The notes under the pieces are model-generated. The model ran no database searches, was not told the origin of the DNA, and saw nothing but the letters and a program-made list of their open reading frames with translations. This document shows positions 1 through 7,532 of a stretch of DNA of 64,000 bases, piece after piece; the first letter of the stretch is position 1; each line of letters begins with the position of its first letter. Position numbers and translations under genes: made by a program. Location: contig CAVXZK010000006.1 in the NCBI GenBank assembly GCA_963766365.1, positions 310,001 to 374,000 of the forward strand, given 5' to 3'. Origin of the DNA: JALORV01 sp963766365. GTDB lineage: Bacteria; Pseudomonadota; Gammaproteobacteria; Burkholderiales; Burkholderiaceae_F.

Positions 1-1104
1 TTCGCGCCACAGCACCGCAGCGCGCAGGGGCGAGGTTCCCGCCATGGCCGCGCCTTGCAGGAAGAAGCGCACGCGACGCGAGTTCTTCGTGACGTCGCTG
101 ATGATCGTTCCCGGCGAATTCACATCGTGTGTCGTATACGGGAACGAGTGGTAAACGATGCACTTGCCTGTACTGCCCCCTGGGCACGCCGTCTCTTCAT
201 ACGCGAGCACCGCTGTCGTTCCGCTGAGCTGCAGGTTCGGGCGCGAGGCACCGGGCTGGCCGGTCCCCAGCGCGTTGTTGTCGCTGAGTTGGACAATGTT
301 GGCCCGCAGCGTCATCCCATTGGGGTTTGGTGCGTGCGTGTACCAGATGTTGGTTCCGCCGGAGACGTGAGACCCCATGCCACCATCGCCGCGCCCTTCG
401 CCTTCGCCGGGACGCAGGCCCGCGGGATCTTCCTGCCAGGCCATCGCGAACGCGGTACCCGTCGAACTTCCGGATATCAGTTCATTGATCGCATCACGTT
501 CACCATTGGTGAGCTGATGCACGTCCCACATGTCCAGGGCCGGGTCGGTGGTCGTTGCCACCCAGACACAGTGATAGGGCCGGTCGGGCGTGCCGTCCTC
601 GTCAAAGTCACCGGCGCCCTGGTCCGGGTTGAGGTAGCCGCCGGCATTGTTGGAAGCCGCGGGGTTCTGCGGACAGTAGGCACTGTTCCACGTGATCACG
701 ACCGCCGGGCCGGTTGTTAACGGCGGCGCGAAGATCATCGGCTTCTCGTTGTCGGCCAAGAAGCTCAGCCCGCCCTTGGTGGTGATGGTCTGGCCGCCAG
801 TGGGCGCGTTCGCCGCGTCTCTTGAGAGCAGCATCGGCAGGGACCACGTCGCTCCCTCGTCGAACGAGTAGCGCGCAAACACGTCCTGCTGGCCTACCGG
901 CCCATCCACGTAGGTGAACAACCAGGCTTTCCTGAAGGTGCTGCCATGCAGATACGCCAGGCGTACGACCTTAGCCTTCTCGGTCGGTGTCAACGTGCGA
1001 CTCACATTGACTTCAGCGCCAAACCGCAAGGCTGTCGCGGCATAGACTGCGACGACGACTGCGCACAATGAAATCGCAAACCCAATTCTGACTCTGCTGG
1101 TCAT
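1..1104 (-). CDS. Exported choice-of-anchor O-like protein, C-terminus off the window
   Basis: An open frame runs 368 codons from an ATG at 1104 to the left edge without a stop, so the C-terminus is missing. The ATG follows a GAGGGG ribosome-binding site. The N-terminus has a hydrophobic export segment (about residues 6-25: IGFAISLCAVVVAVYAAT). The body contains WQEDPAGLRPGEGEG, a Gly/Asp-rich stretch, IWYTHAPN and YEETACPGG, which I recognise from bacterial 'choice-of-anchor O' proteins. These are large surface or secreted proteins that end in various sorting signals. That assignment is from memory of the family and is moderate. The adjacent divergent CPBP protease supports a sorting-substrate role. 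No enzymatic function is assigned. Confidence 0.6.
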   Translation of the reverse strand, partial: MTSRVRIGFAISLCAVVVAVYAATALRFGAEVNVSRTLTPTEKAKVVRLAYLHGSTFRKAWLFTYVDGPVGQQDVFARYSFDEGATWSLPMLLSRDAANAPTGGQTITTKGGLSFLADNEKPMIFAPPLTTGPAVVITWNSAYCPQNPAASNNAGGYLNPDQGAGDFDEDGTPDRPYHCVWVATTTDPALDMWDVHQLTNGERDAINELISGSSTGTAFAMAWQEDPAGLRPGEGEGRGDGGMGSHVSGGTNIWYTHAPNPNGMTLRANIVQLSDNNALGTGQPGASRPNLQLSGTTAVLAYEETACPGGSTGKCIVYHSFPYTTHDVNSPGTIISDVTKNSRRVRFFLQGAAMAGTSPLRAAVLWRE

Positions 1105-1179
1105 GATGACCCCTCAATGCCTTGTTCTGTGCACAGGCGCTTCATTGCCGTCTTCGCGCCCGCATGAAACGATCGCGTC

Positions 1180-1689
1180 ATGTCAGCTGACTCCGAACGG
1201 CGTAACCTGGTCAGCGCCCTGCGCGACGCGTTCGGCGTAGCACGGCCGTCGACGGGCTGGTGGGCCTGGCTGCGCGACCCGCACTTCCTGGTCGCACTTC
1301 TGGCTGCGTTGCCGGTGTGGTTCGGGATCGGCCTGATGGCTCGCGACTACATGCAGGTGGCGTTCACCACCTCCGCCCTTCTTTCTTTCGTCGTCGTGCA
1401 GCCCTTCGTCGAGGAGCTCGCGTTCCGCGGAGCGCTCCAGGGGTTTTTGCTCCAGCGCGGCGCGGCGCGGCCCGTCGGTCCGATCTCGTTTGCCAATCTG
1501 GCTACGACCGCCGCCTTCGTGGCATTGCACTTCACCGCGCAACCTTCCGTCTGGGCACTCGCCGTTGTCGTGCCCTCGCTGGTGTTCGGTCATCTGCGTG
1601 AACGCTTCGCCAGCGTGATGCCGGCAATCGCCCTGCATTCGATCTACAACACCGGCTTTGCCGCGACTGCTTGGTATGTGCTGCGCTGA
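1180..1689 (+). CDS. CPBP (CAAX/glutamic-type) intramembrane protease, possible JDVT-CTERM processing enzyme
   Basis: A 169-residue polytopic inner-membrane protein. Hydrophobic segments lie near residues 36-53, 60-76, 108-120 and 124-165. The family motifs are in order: EELAFR (E78, E79, R83), a His in VALHF (H117), and a C-terminal HSIYN (H153, N157). These are the glutamate and histidine positions of CPBP/Rce1-like proteases. At 169 residues it is shorter than typical CPBP proteins, as are the dedicated sorting proteases of PEP-CTERM-like systems such as the JDVT-CTERM enzyme MrtJ. It is divergent from the exported protein ending at 1, with 75 bp between the starts. The fold is well supported; the specific JDVT role is inferred from context. 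Confidence 0.72.
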   Translation: MSADSERRNLVSALRDAFGVARPSTGWWAWLRDPHFLVALLAALPVWFGIGLMARDYMQVAFTTSALLSFVVVQPFVEELAFRGALQGFLLQRGAARPVGPISFANLATTAAFVALHFTAQPSVWALAVVVPSLVFGHLRERFASVMPAIALHSIYNTGFAATAWYVLR

Positions 1690-1766
1690 GCCTGCCCTAA
1701 ATAACGCAGCCCCGCCCAGCTTCCGCCGGCCGGGGCCTGAAAGGTAGCGGCTCTCGGGGGCCCAGG

Positions 1767-1799
1767 GCACAACCGGGAGGAGGAGGAATCCGGTTGTGC
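1767..1799. terminator. Hairpin between convergent genes
   Basis: A perfect 10-bp stem (GCACAACCGG / CCGGTTGTGC) encloses a 13-nt purine-rich loop. It lies between the protease stop at 1689 and the lipoprotein stop at 1834. There is no T-tract on either side, so it may be a bidirectional 3' end structure or a weak terminator rather than a classic rho-independent one. Confidence 0.45.
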
Positions 1800-1833
1800 T
1801 GCCAGTGCCCATCGTCACCGCCTGTGACAATCC

Positions 1834-4014
1834 TCAATTCACCGTGATCTCGACCCACGTGCTGAGGCCGTCCGTCGACAGCATCGCGCCAGCGTCGGAC
1901 TTGTTCACCATCTTGATGTGGTTCGGGACATCCACCGTACCTACCTTGGCCGTCGGATCGAGACTGAATGTGATCCGGTACTTGCCGGTCTTCTCGCCAG
2001 TCACCTGGGTCATGAAGAAGTTCTTGCCATAGACGATCAGACCGCCCTGGTTCAGTTCGGCGGCGTAGGCCGTGTCGTTGGTCCTTCCGCCACCCTCGAC
2101 GGTCGTGCCGAATCCCTCGTAGACCGCCTTGTTATAGAGCACCGCCGAGACGCTCCCGTCCGCCGCGAGCTTCTCGACCTTCAGGCGTGCGTTGATCGCG
2201 AAGACGTTCCGGGTCGCCGAGGCATAGGTCGACTTGTCCGTACCCTGCAGCTCAGTGATGCCCGATCCCGCCAGCAGCGCCATCTTGTAGGCTGTCATCG
2301 AGTCGATGACGCCGGGGATCGTCGCGTCCTGCTTCAGGATCGTTTCGATGCGGACCATCGATTGCTCTGTATAGGACTTGCTCAGCAGCGCATCGCCCCA
2401 GTCGACGATCACTTCCATCGTCGGGCTGGTATTGACACGCCACTCGGCCTGCCAGGTACTCGCCGTGGCCTGCGGGTAGTAAGTGATGCCACCTATCGAC
2501 ACTGCCGTGCTGGCGTCGAAGAAGGGGAACGTCGTCAGCGTCTCGGTCGACAGCGGCCGCAGTCCCGTGTTGAAGTCGAACGTGGGCAGCGTGGCGAACG
2601 GGCCGACACCCGGCCACGTTCCGCTGATCTTCAGTCCGCTCAGGCCGTAGCCGTCGGCGAAGATGGTCGGGAAGGACAGGTTGTTGCCGAAGCCCTCTTC
2701 GTGTCCTCCGCCTCCACCGCCGCCACCGCCCGCCCTGCCGGACTGCACTGCAGCCTCGCCGGAAGGCGCGCTCTCGACATCCGGAAACTCTTGCACGAAC
2801 GCCGTGACCACGTAGTAGTAGTAGGTGGCCGTTGTGAGGTTCGTCGTGTCGAGGAATGGAGCGGTCACGTTGGCGAACTTGGTGACCCTGGTGGGATCGT
2901 TCAGGTATGTCGCCACGCCAGGCTGCAGCCCTCTGTAGAGGTTGTAGCCGACCGCCGAAGGGTAGGTGACATCAAACCACTGCACGGTGATCGCAAGCGC
3001 ATCCTTTGCCGCGATGGCACTTACGGTTGCTGGCGCAGGCGGTTTGGGCGGCAGCGGCCGCGCTGATTTCTCGGCTGACGGCGCACTCTCGACTCCCATC
3101 ACAATGGCTGTGACCACGTAGTAGTACGTGTCGCCGTTAACCAGCCCGGTGTGCGTATAGCTCGTGGCAGTGATGAGCGGACTGTCGATCTTCGAAACAC
3201 CGCTCCCTCCCGGCACCACACCGGCAGTCTTCGACCAGTACACGTTGTAGGACGACGCCGACTGCACCGGCGACCATGAGAGCTGGACCTTCGTGTCACC
3301 ACTCGTGGCTGCCAGGTTCATCGGCGCCCCGAATGAGGCCGGCATCGGCGTCGCAGAGACTTCCGTTGACGCCACGCTCTCACCACCCGAATTGACGGCG
3401 GTAATGAGGTAGTAGTACCTGTCACCGTTCGTCAACCCCACGTGTATGTAGCTGAGCACCGTCAGACCGTCGATCTTGGTGACCCCGGCACCGCCCGGGA
3501 CCACGGGCGATGCTTTCGCCCAGTACACGTTGTAGGAGGCCGCGTCCGATACCGCGGTCCAGGACAGCGTGACGGCCGTGTCGCCTGACGTCGCGTTCAC
3601 CGTGGCCGGCGCTGCCGGAACTGGAACAGGCGGAACTGGCGTGGCGCCGATCACTGACGACAATTCGCTTTCGCCAGCGCTGTTACGCGCCGTCACGGCG
3701 TAGTACAGAAGCTTGCCGTTGGTCAGACCCGTGTGTTTGTACGGTGAAACAACCCCATTGATCACGTTCGCGCCCTGCTTCGTCAGCGGCGCGACGTCTG
3801 ACCAGTAAAGGTTGTACGAGGTCGCGCCGGCCACCGCCGACCACTGCACGGTGTTCACCGTGTCGCCCGGTACGACCGACGGCGTCGTCGGGCTTGCCGG
3901 GATCGTCACTACCGGCGTTATTGGAGTCGGCGTGGTGACGGTGTCATCCGACCCGCATCCCGCCATGACGCCGCATACCACTGCAGCTGTGATTACCCTG
4001 ATCCAACTTTTCAT
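1834..4014 (-). CDS. Lipoprotein with four fibronectin type III repeats
   Basis: A 726-residue protein. I chose the ATG at 4014 over one 16 codons upstream because AGGGGAG precedes it and it begins directly with the signal peptide (MKSWIRVITAAVV). The peptide ends in MAGC, giving a predicted lipidated Cys20. Four fibronectin-III-like repeats of about 95 residues follow (roughly 30-420), each with SYN(L/V)YW near the start and TGL.NG..YYY.(V/I)TA later. A Gly9 linker then leads to a C-terminal domain of about 270 residues (SFPTIFADGYGLSGL onward) that I cannot assign. It is probably a cell-surface or periplasmic binding protein. The repeats are similar enough to each other to suggest duplication. 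Function unknown. Confidence 0.8.
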   Translation of the reverse strand: MKSWIRVITAAVVCGVMAGCGSDDTVTTPTPITPVVTIPASPTTPSVVPGDTVNTVQWSAVAGATSYNLYWSDVAPLTKQGANVINGVVSPYKHTGLTNGKLLYYAVTARNSAGESELSSVIGATPVPPVPVPAAPATVNATSGDTAVTLSWTAVSDAASYNVYWAKASPVVPGGAGVTKIDGLTVLSYIHVGLTNGDRYYYLITAVNSGGESVASTEVSATPMPASFGAPMNLAATSGDTKVQLSWSPVQSASSYNVYWSKTAGVVPGGSGVSKIDSPLITATSYTHTGLVNGDTYYYVVTAIVMGVESAPSAEKSARPLPPKPPAPATVSAIAAKDALAITVQWFDVTYPSAVGYNLYRGLQPGVATYLNDPTRVTKFANVTAPFLDTTNLTTATYYYYVVTAFVQEFPDVESAPSGEAAVQSGRAGGGGGGGGGHEEGFGNNLSFPTIFADGYGLSGLKISGTWPGVGPFATLPTFDFNTGLRPLSTETLTTFPFFDASTAVSIGGITYYPQATASTWQAEWRVNTSPTMEVIVDWGDALLSKSYTEQSMVRIETILKQDATIPGVIDSMTAYKMALLAGSGITELQGTDKSTYASATRNVFAINARLKVEKLAADGSVSAVLYNKAVYEGFGTTVEGGGRTNDTAYAAELNQGGLIVYGKNFFMTQVTGEKTGKYRITFSLDPTAKVGTVDVPNHIKMVNKSDAGAMLSTDGLSTWVEITVN

Positions 4015-4117
4015 ATTGACTCCCCTGACTCGCTTGGAACTTTCCCGGCCGCCGGAATGCAATCAAGCCGCCGCACCGTGTCGTTCTCCCTCTAGCGAAG
4101 CATCGATACTGAATCGT

Positions 4118-4759
4118 TCACCGGCCTGAACCGCCACCGCCGCCGGAACCGCCACCGCCTCCACCGGCTCCACCACCGCCAGCACCACCGCCACCGGCAC
4201 CACCGCCGCCGGCACCACCGCCGCCGGCACCACCACCACCGGCACCGGCACCGCCAGCGCCAGCGCCGCTACCCGCGCCGGGTCCGGCGCCGGGTCCCGC
4301 CCCGGGCCCTGGTCCCGCCTGGCTCTGAGACTGCGTCTGAGAACGCGACTGCTCGCGCGACTGCTGTTGCGTCTGCTGCTGGGTTTGTTGACGCGCAGGT
4401 GGTTGCGTCGGCTGCTGTACCTGCTGACGCGTTTGCTGCTGCGTCTGCTGCTGAGTCTGCTGTTGCGTTTGCTGCTGGGTCTGCTGACGGGCCGGTTGCT
4501 GTGTCTGCTGCTGCGCCTGCTCACGCGTCTGCTGCTGGGTTTGTTGCTGTGTCTGCTGTTGTGTCTGCTGCCGGCTCTGTTGCTGCGCCGGCTGTTGCGT
4601 CTGTTGCTGGGCCTGCTCGCGCGTCTGCTGCTGGGTCTGCTGCTGCGTCTGCTGCCGCGCCTGGTCCCGCGCCTGATCCGTGGTCTGTGCCAGCCCCGCA
4701 CTCGTTGTCATTGCGACGGCGGCCGCGAGGATCGTCATTCCGTAGGTGCTGCGATTCAT
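4118..4759 (-). CDS. Exported Gln-rich/Gly-rich low-complexity repeat protein
   Basis: A 213-residue protein. The start at 4759 follows GGAGG by 8 nt and opens a signal peptide (MNRSTYGMTILAAAVAMTTS, likely cut after Ala24 in GLAQ). The rest is low complexity: about 110 residues of QQTQQQ/REQAQQ-type repeats, a short Ser/Gln/Arg stretch, then a Gly/Ala/Pro-rich tail ending in repeated GGGGA units. No cysteines or catalytic motifs are visible. The Gln block would be disordered or coiled-coil. The DNA is built of CTG/TGC-type units, so repeat number may vary between strains. It lies 79 bp downstream of the next small exported gene and may be cotranscribed with it. Function unknown. Confidence 0.65.
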   Translation of the reverse strand: MNRSTYGMTILAAAVAMTTSAGLAQTTDQARDQARQQTQQQTQQQTREQAQQQTQQPAQQQSRQQTQQQTQQQTQQQTREQAQQQTQQPARQQTQQQTQQQTQQQTQQQTRQQVQQPTQPPARQQTQQQTQQQSREQSRSQTQSQSQAGPGPGAGPGAGPGAGSGAGAGGAGAGGGGAGGGGAGGGGAGGGGAGGGGAGGGGGGSGGGGGSGR

Positions 4760-4838
4760 CCTTACCTCCAAGCTCCGGTCGCCGGAGCACCGCACTTCAA
4801 TGAACTGGGCCACAGTGTTTGCATCGCTTGCAGCCTCC

Positions 4839-5234
4839 CTATTTCCCACCCCTGACGTCCACGGCTGGGACGGCCCACTGGACCGATCCGCCGCCGGATT
4901 TCGGCCCTGACAAGGTGACCCCACGTTCCTTGGCACGCGCCTGCATGCGTGCCCGATGCTCACTGCGGACCCGGGAAAGCTCCTGGTCAGACGTCGCCGC
5001 GCGCAGGCGGTCGCGATACTCGCCACGCTCGCGCTCGGTCATCAGCTGGTAGCCGTAGATATCGCCGTCGTGCTCACGACTGGAGGCCCCGGGGCGGACC
5101 TCCTGTTCCTGCCGCGCCGCCGATTGCGTCGACGCAACGGAACATTCATGTGTCTGAGCCACAGCAACGGCACCAAGCGACAGCAGACTGAGAGTCATTC
5201 CCACCACGCCAATCCTTGATCTCGACGTCATCAC
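4839..5234 (-). CDS. Small exported protein with MTERER…RARERGVTL motif
   Basis: A 131-residue protein (130 if the ATG at 5231 is used instead of the GTG at 5234; GGAGG upstream serves either). The signal peptide (TLSLLSLGAVAVAQ) is likely cut after Ala26. The mature part is short and charged: DIYGYQLMTERERGEYRDRL, then RSEHRARMQARAKERGVTL. This segment recurs in uncharacterised periplasmic proteins of Proteobacteria and is predicted helical. It is divergent from the response regulator gene, with a PmrA-box-like repeat in the 94-bp gap, so it may be a target of that two-component system. No biochemical function is known to me. Confidence 0.7.
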   Translation of the reverse strand: MMTSRSRIGVVGMTLSLLSLGAVAVAQTHECSVASTQSAARQEQEVRPGASSREHDGDIYGYQLMTERERGEYRDRLRAATSDQELSRVRSEHRARMQARAKERGVTLSGPKSGGGSVQWAVPAVDVRGGK

Positions 5235-5294
5235 CGCAAGCCTCCGGTGCGATGATCAAAACGAACTCACATGTAAAGACCCTAGGGCACCTGT

Positions 5295-5311
5295 CTGAAG
5301 CGAACCTGAAG
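5295..5311. promoter_or_regulatory. OmpR/PmrA-type direct-repeat operator
   Basis: CTGAAG-N5-CTGAAG on the plus strand reads CTTCAGGTTCGCTTCAG on the minus strand. Two identical hexamers are 11 bp apart, one helical turn, as in tandem sites for OmpR-family regulators. The layout closely resembles the PmrA box. The repeat starts 34 bp and ends 18 bp ahead of the response-regulator ATG. It is about 60-75 bp upstream of the divergent exported gene, a better distance for activating that one. Confidence 0.5.
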
Positions 5312-5328
5312 AAACCGAAGATCCCTCA

Positions 5329-5988
5329 ATGCGGCTATTGCTCGTTGAAGACGACGTCACTCTCGGCGACGCAGTACGCGCTTACCTCCGATCGCAGGGT
5401 CATGTCGTCGATTGGTTGACCGACATCAAAGGCGCGCGGGCGGCGGCGGCCGGAAAGTTCGACGCGATCCTGCTCGATTGGCGCCTGCCGGACGGTTCCG
5501 GCGTCGAATGGCTTCGTGAACTGCGTGCCGGTGACGAGCACCGCCAGACTCCCGTGCTGATGCTCACGGCGCGGGACGCGCTGATGGATCGCGTCGAAGG
5601 GCTGGATGCCGGCGCCGACGATTACCTGGTGAAGCCGTTTCAGTTGGCCGAGCTCGCCGCCAGGATCCGGGCGACGTCGAGACGCGTGGCCGGCCAGACG
5701 AGTTCGACGCTTGACCACGGACGGATCAGCCTCGATCCCACCGCGCGCAGCGCCTCGGTCGAGGGCTCGCTCGTCGACCTGACGGCCACGGAATACGCAT
5801 TGCTCGAAGCGCTGATGCGACGCGCCGGACGGATCGTCTCGCGGCCGATGCTTGAAGAGCTGATCTATGGCTTCGAAGGTGACGTCGCGAGCAACACGGT
5901 CGAAGTCCACATCGCCAGCCTGCGACGCAAGCTGGGCCGCGACGTCATCGATACCGTCCGCGGCATGGGCTATCGGCTCAAGGCCTGA
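5329..5988 (+). CDS. OmpR-family response regulator
   Basis: A 219-residue cytoplasmic transcription factor. The receiver domain (1-115) has the acidic pocket E7/D8/D9, phospho-acceptor D50 in ILLDWRLPDGSG, T80 and K102 (DDYLVKPF). The C-terminal winged helix (about 125-219) carries LTATEYALLEALM and VEVHIASLRRKLG, typical of the OmpR/PhoB class. Overall it most resembles QseB/PmrA-type regulators. The kinase gene starts 5 nt after its stop, so the two are cotranscribed. The direct repeat just upstream suggests autoregulation. Confidence 0.92.
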   Translation: MRLLLVEDDVTLGDAVRAYLRSQGHVVDWLTDIKGARAAAAGKFDAILLDWRLPDGSGVEWLRELRAGDEHRQTPVLMLTARDALMDRVEGLDAGADDYLVKPFQLAELAARIRATSRRVAGQTSSTLDHGRISLDPTARSASVEGSLVDLTATEYALLEALMRRAGRIVSRPMLEELIYGFEGDVASNTVEVHIASLRRKLGRDVIDTVRGMGYRLKA

Positions 5989-5993
5989 CGACG

Positions 5994-7325
5994 ATGCAGC
6001 AAGGCGTTGGTCGCCCAATACCGTCGATCCGCACACGTTTGCTGTGGCGCACGCTGGCCACCGTTCTGATCGGTGCCGCTATCGGCGCAGTGGCTGCTGG
6101 CATCGCGGTCAGCGTCGTTGTTCGCGATGTGATGGAGTCGGCGCTTGAAGAGACGGCCCAGGCGCTGGTCGTGATTGCCGAACATCAGAGCGATGTCGCC
6201 GCCCTCGCGCAGGGCCGAGCGCTGCCGGCCGCCGCTCATGACGAAGCAATCAACTGGCAGTTACGTCACCCGAGTGGACGGTTGATCGCCCGGTCGCACA
6301 GCGCACCGGAAACGCCGTGGCCAGCCGTGCCGCTGGTAGAAGGGCACACGAAGACGGCGGAGGTCGCCGTCTATTCCATCGCGGGCCGTGACCTGTGGTT
6401 GCAGGTGGCACAACCGCTTGCCGAGTTTCAGCGCGCGCAGATGACCGCGGCCTTTGCCGCTGGAGGCACCGTTTTCGCGCTGGGCGCGATTGCCGCAGCC
6501 ATCCTTGGTTGGATGATTCGACGGGAGCTCCGACCGATTGGCGAATTCGCACGAGCGATCGAGGCCATCGGCCCCGAAACGACCGCACTGACCGAGCCAA
6601 CACTGCTCCGCCGCGAACTGGTTCCGTCGTACCGCGCCCTGGGTGAATTGGTTCAACGGCTACAGGAAAAGTTGCGCAGCGAGCGCACCTTTGCCGCGCA
6701 CGCAGCGCACTCGTTGCGTACCCCTTTGGCCGGACTGACGGCGCAGCTCGAAGTGGCGTCTGTCACACCGCCCGCTGAATTGCCCGCACGACTTTCCATG
6801 GCGACTGCGTCGGCGCAACGACTCGCCGGCGTCGTCGACGCCCTGCTGACCATGTCCCGGGCGAGCGACCGGATCCAATGCAGCCACTTTGATGCGGCCG
6901 AACTAACGTCGGTTGCAACCGGTCGCAACATCGAGGCTGACGCCACACAGCTACTTACGGCAGGAATCCTCTATGGCGACTTCGACCTGCTGGCCGTTGC
7001 GGTGGCCAACCTCGTCGACAACGCAGAACGTCACGGCGCGCATCGCGCCTGGATTCGGGCGACGCAGACGGACGGCCGTCAGTGCCTCGAGATTGCAGAC
7101 GATGGCCCGGGGGTGTCGGCCGGGCAGCTGGCCCGGCTGCAGGCCGCATTGGAAAGACTCGAAGTGCGGGCCGCTATCGATCCGGAACTCGGCCTGGGGC
7201 TTACTCTGGCTGCCTCCGTCGCGCGCGCCCACAAGGGTTGCCTGACCGTTGAATCTGCAAGGTCCGATCGGCAGGGCTTTTGCGCGCGCCTTGACTGGCC
7301 CAACCAGCCACCGAACGGCGTCTGA
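5994..7325 (+). CDS. Two-component sensor histidine kinase (QseC/PmrB-like)
   Basis: A 443-residue inner-membrane kinase. Transmembrane segments lie near 18-43 and 152-174, flanking a sensor loop of about 105 residues. A HAMP-like linker (GWMIRRELRPIGEFARAIE) follows. The HisKA phospho-acceptor is H239 in AAHSLRTPL. The ATPase domain has an N box (NLVDNAERHG, N343), G1 (DDGPG, 369-373) and G2 (GLGLTL). The residue after the phospho-His is Ser instead of the usual Glu/Asp. It is the partner of the upstream regulator. The signal is unknown. Confidence 0.9.
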   Translation: MQQGVGRPIPSIRTRLLWRTLATVLIGAAIGAVAAGIAVSVVVRDVMESALEETAQALVVIAEHQSDVAALAQGRALPAAAHDEAINWQLRHPSGRLIARSHSAPETPWPAVPLVEGHTKTAEVAVYSIAGRDLWLQVAQPLAEFQRAQMTAAFAAGGTVFALGAIAAAILGWMIRRELRPIGEFARAIEAIGPETTALTEPTLLRRELVPSYRALGELVQRLQEKLRSERTFAAHAAHSLRTPLAGLTAQLEVASVTPPAELPARLSMATASAQRLAGVVDALLTMSRASDRIQCSHFDAAELTSVATGRNIEADATQLLTAGILYGDFDLLAVAVANLVDNAERHGAHRAWIRATQTDGRQCLEIADDGPGVSAGQLARLQAALERLEVRAAIDPELGLGLTLAASVARAHKGCLTVESARSDRQGFCARLDWPNQPPNGV

Positions 7326-7390
7326 CCAAGAGAACACCGCCTGCCGTGCTCAGAAGCGTAGATAAGACAGCGCGTGAGCACTGATGGGCG

Positions 7391-7530
7391 TCACCTCGGG
7401 AGAGTCGAACTTCCCATCAGGAACTCGTCTATCGCGTGGGCGCATTGACGACCTTCGCCCAACGCACGCGTCAGCGTGCGTTCCAATGCTGCCCACGCGA
7501 TCGCGACGCGAACGTTGGGCGATCCGCGAA
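7391..7530. repeat. Decayed duplicate of the gltD 3' end with nested inverted repeats
   Basis: Positions 7391-7462 match the true gltD end (7533-7604) at an offset of 142 bp. On the minus strand they read GEGRQCAHAIDEFLMGSSTL, against GRQCARAVDEFLMGYSTL in gltD. Inside lie AACGCACGC-gtca-GCGTGCGTT (7461-7482), a 17-bp stem with one bulge (7431-7447 with 7484-7501), and a 14-bp perfect inverted repeat (7517-7530 with 7596-7609). No intact gene lies in 7326-7532. It is a gene remnant or template-switch product and may also act as a 3' end structure for the convergent genes. Confidence 0.75.
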
Positions 7531-7532
7531 TT

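Noticed and set aside
4367..4855. Leu-rich plus-strand frame opposite the Gln-rich gene
   Set aside because: Arises because CAG-type repeats read as CTG in antisense; no ribosome-binding site, while the minus-strand gene has a signal peptide and GGAGG.
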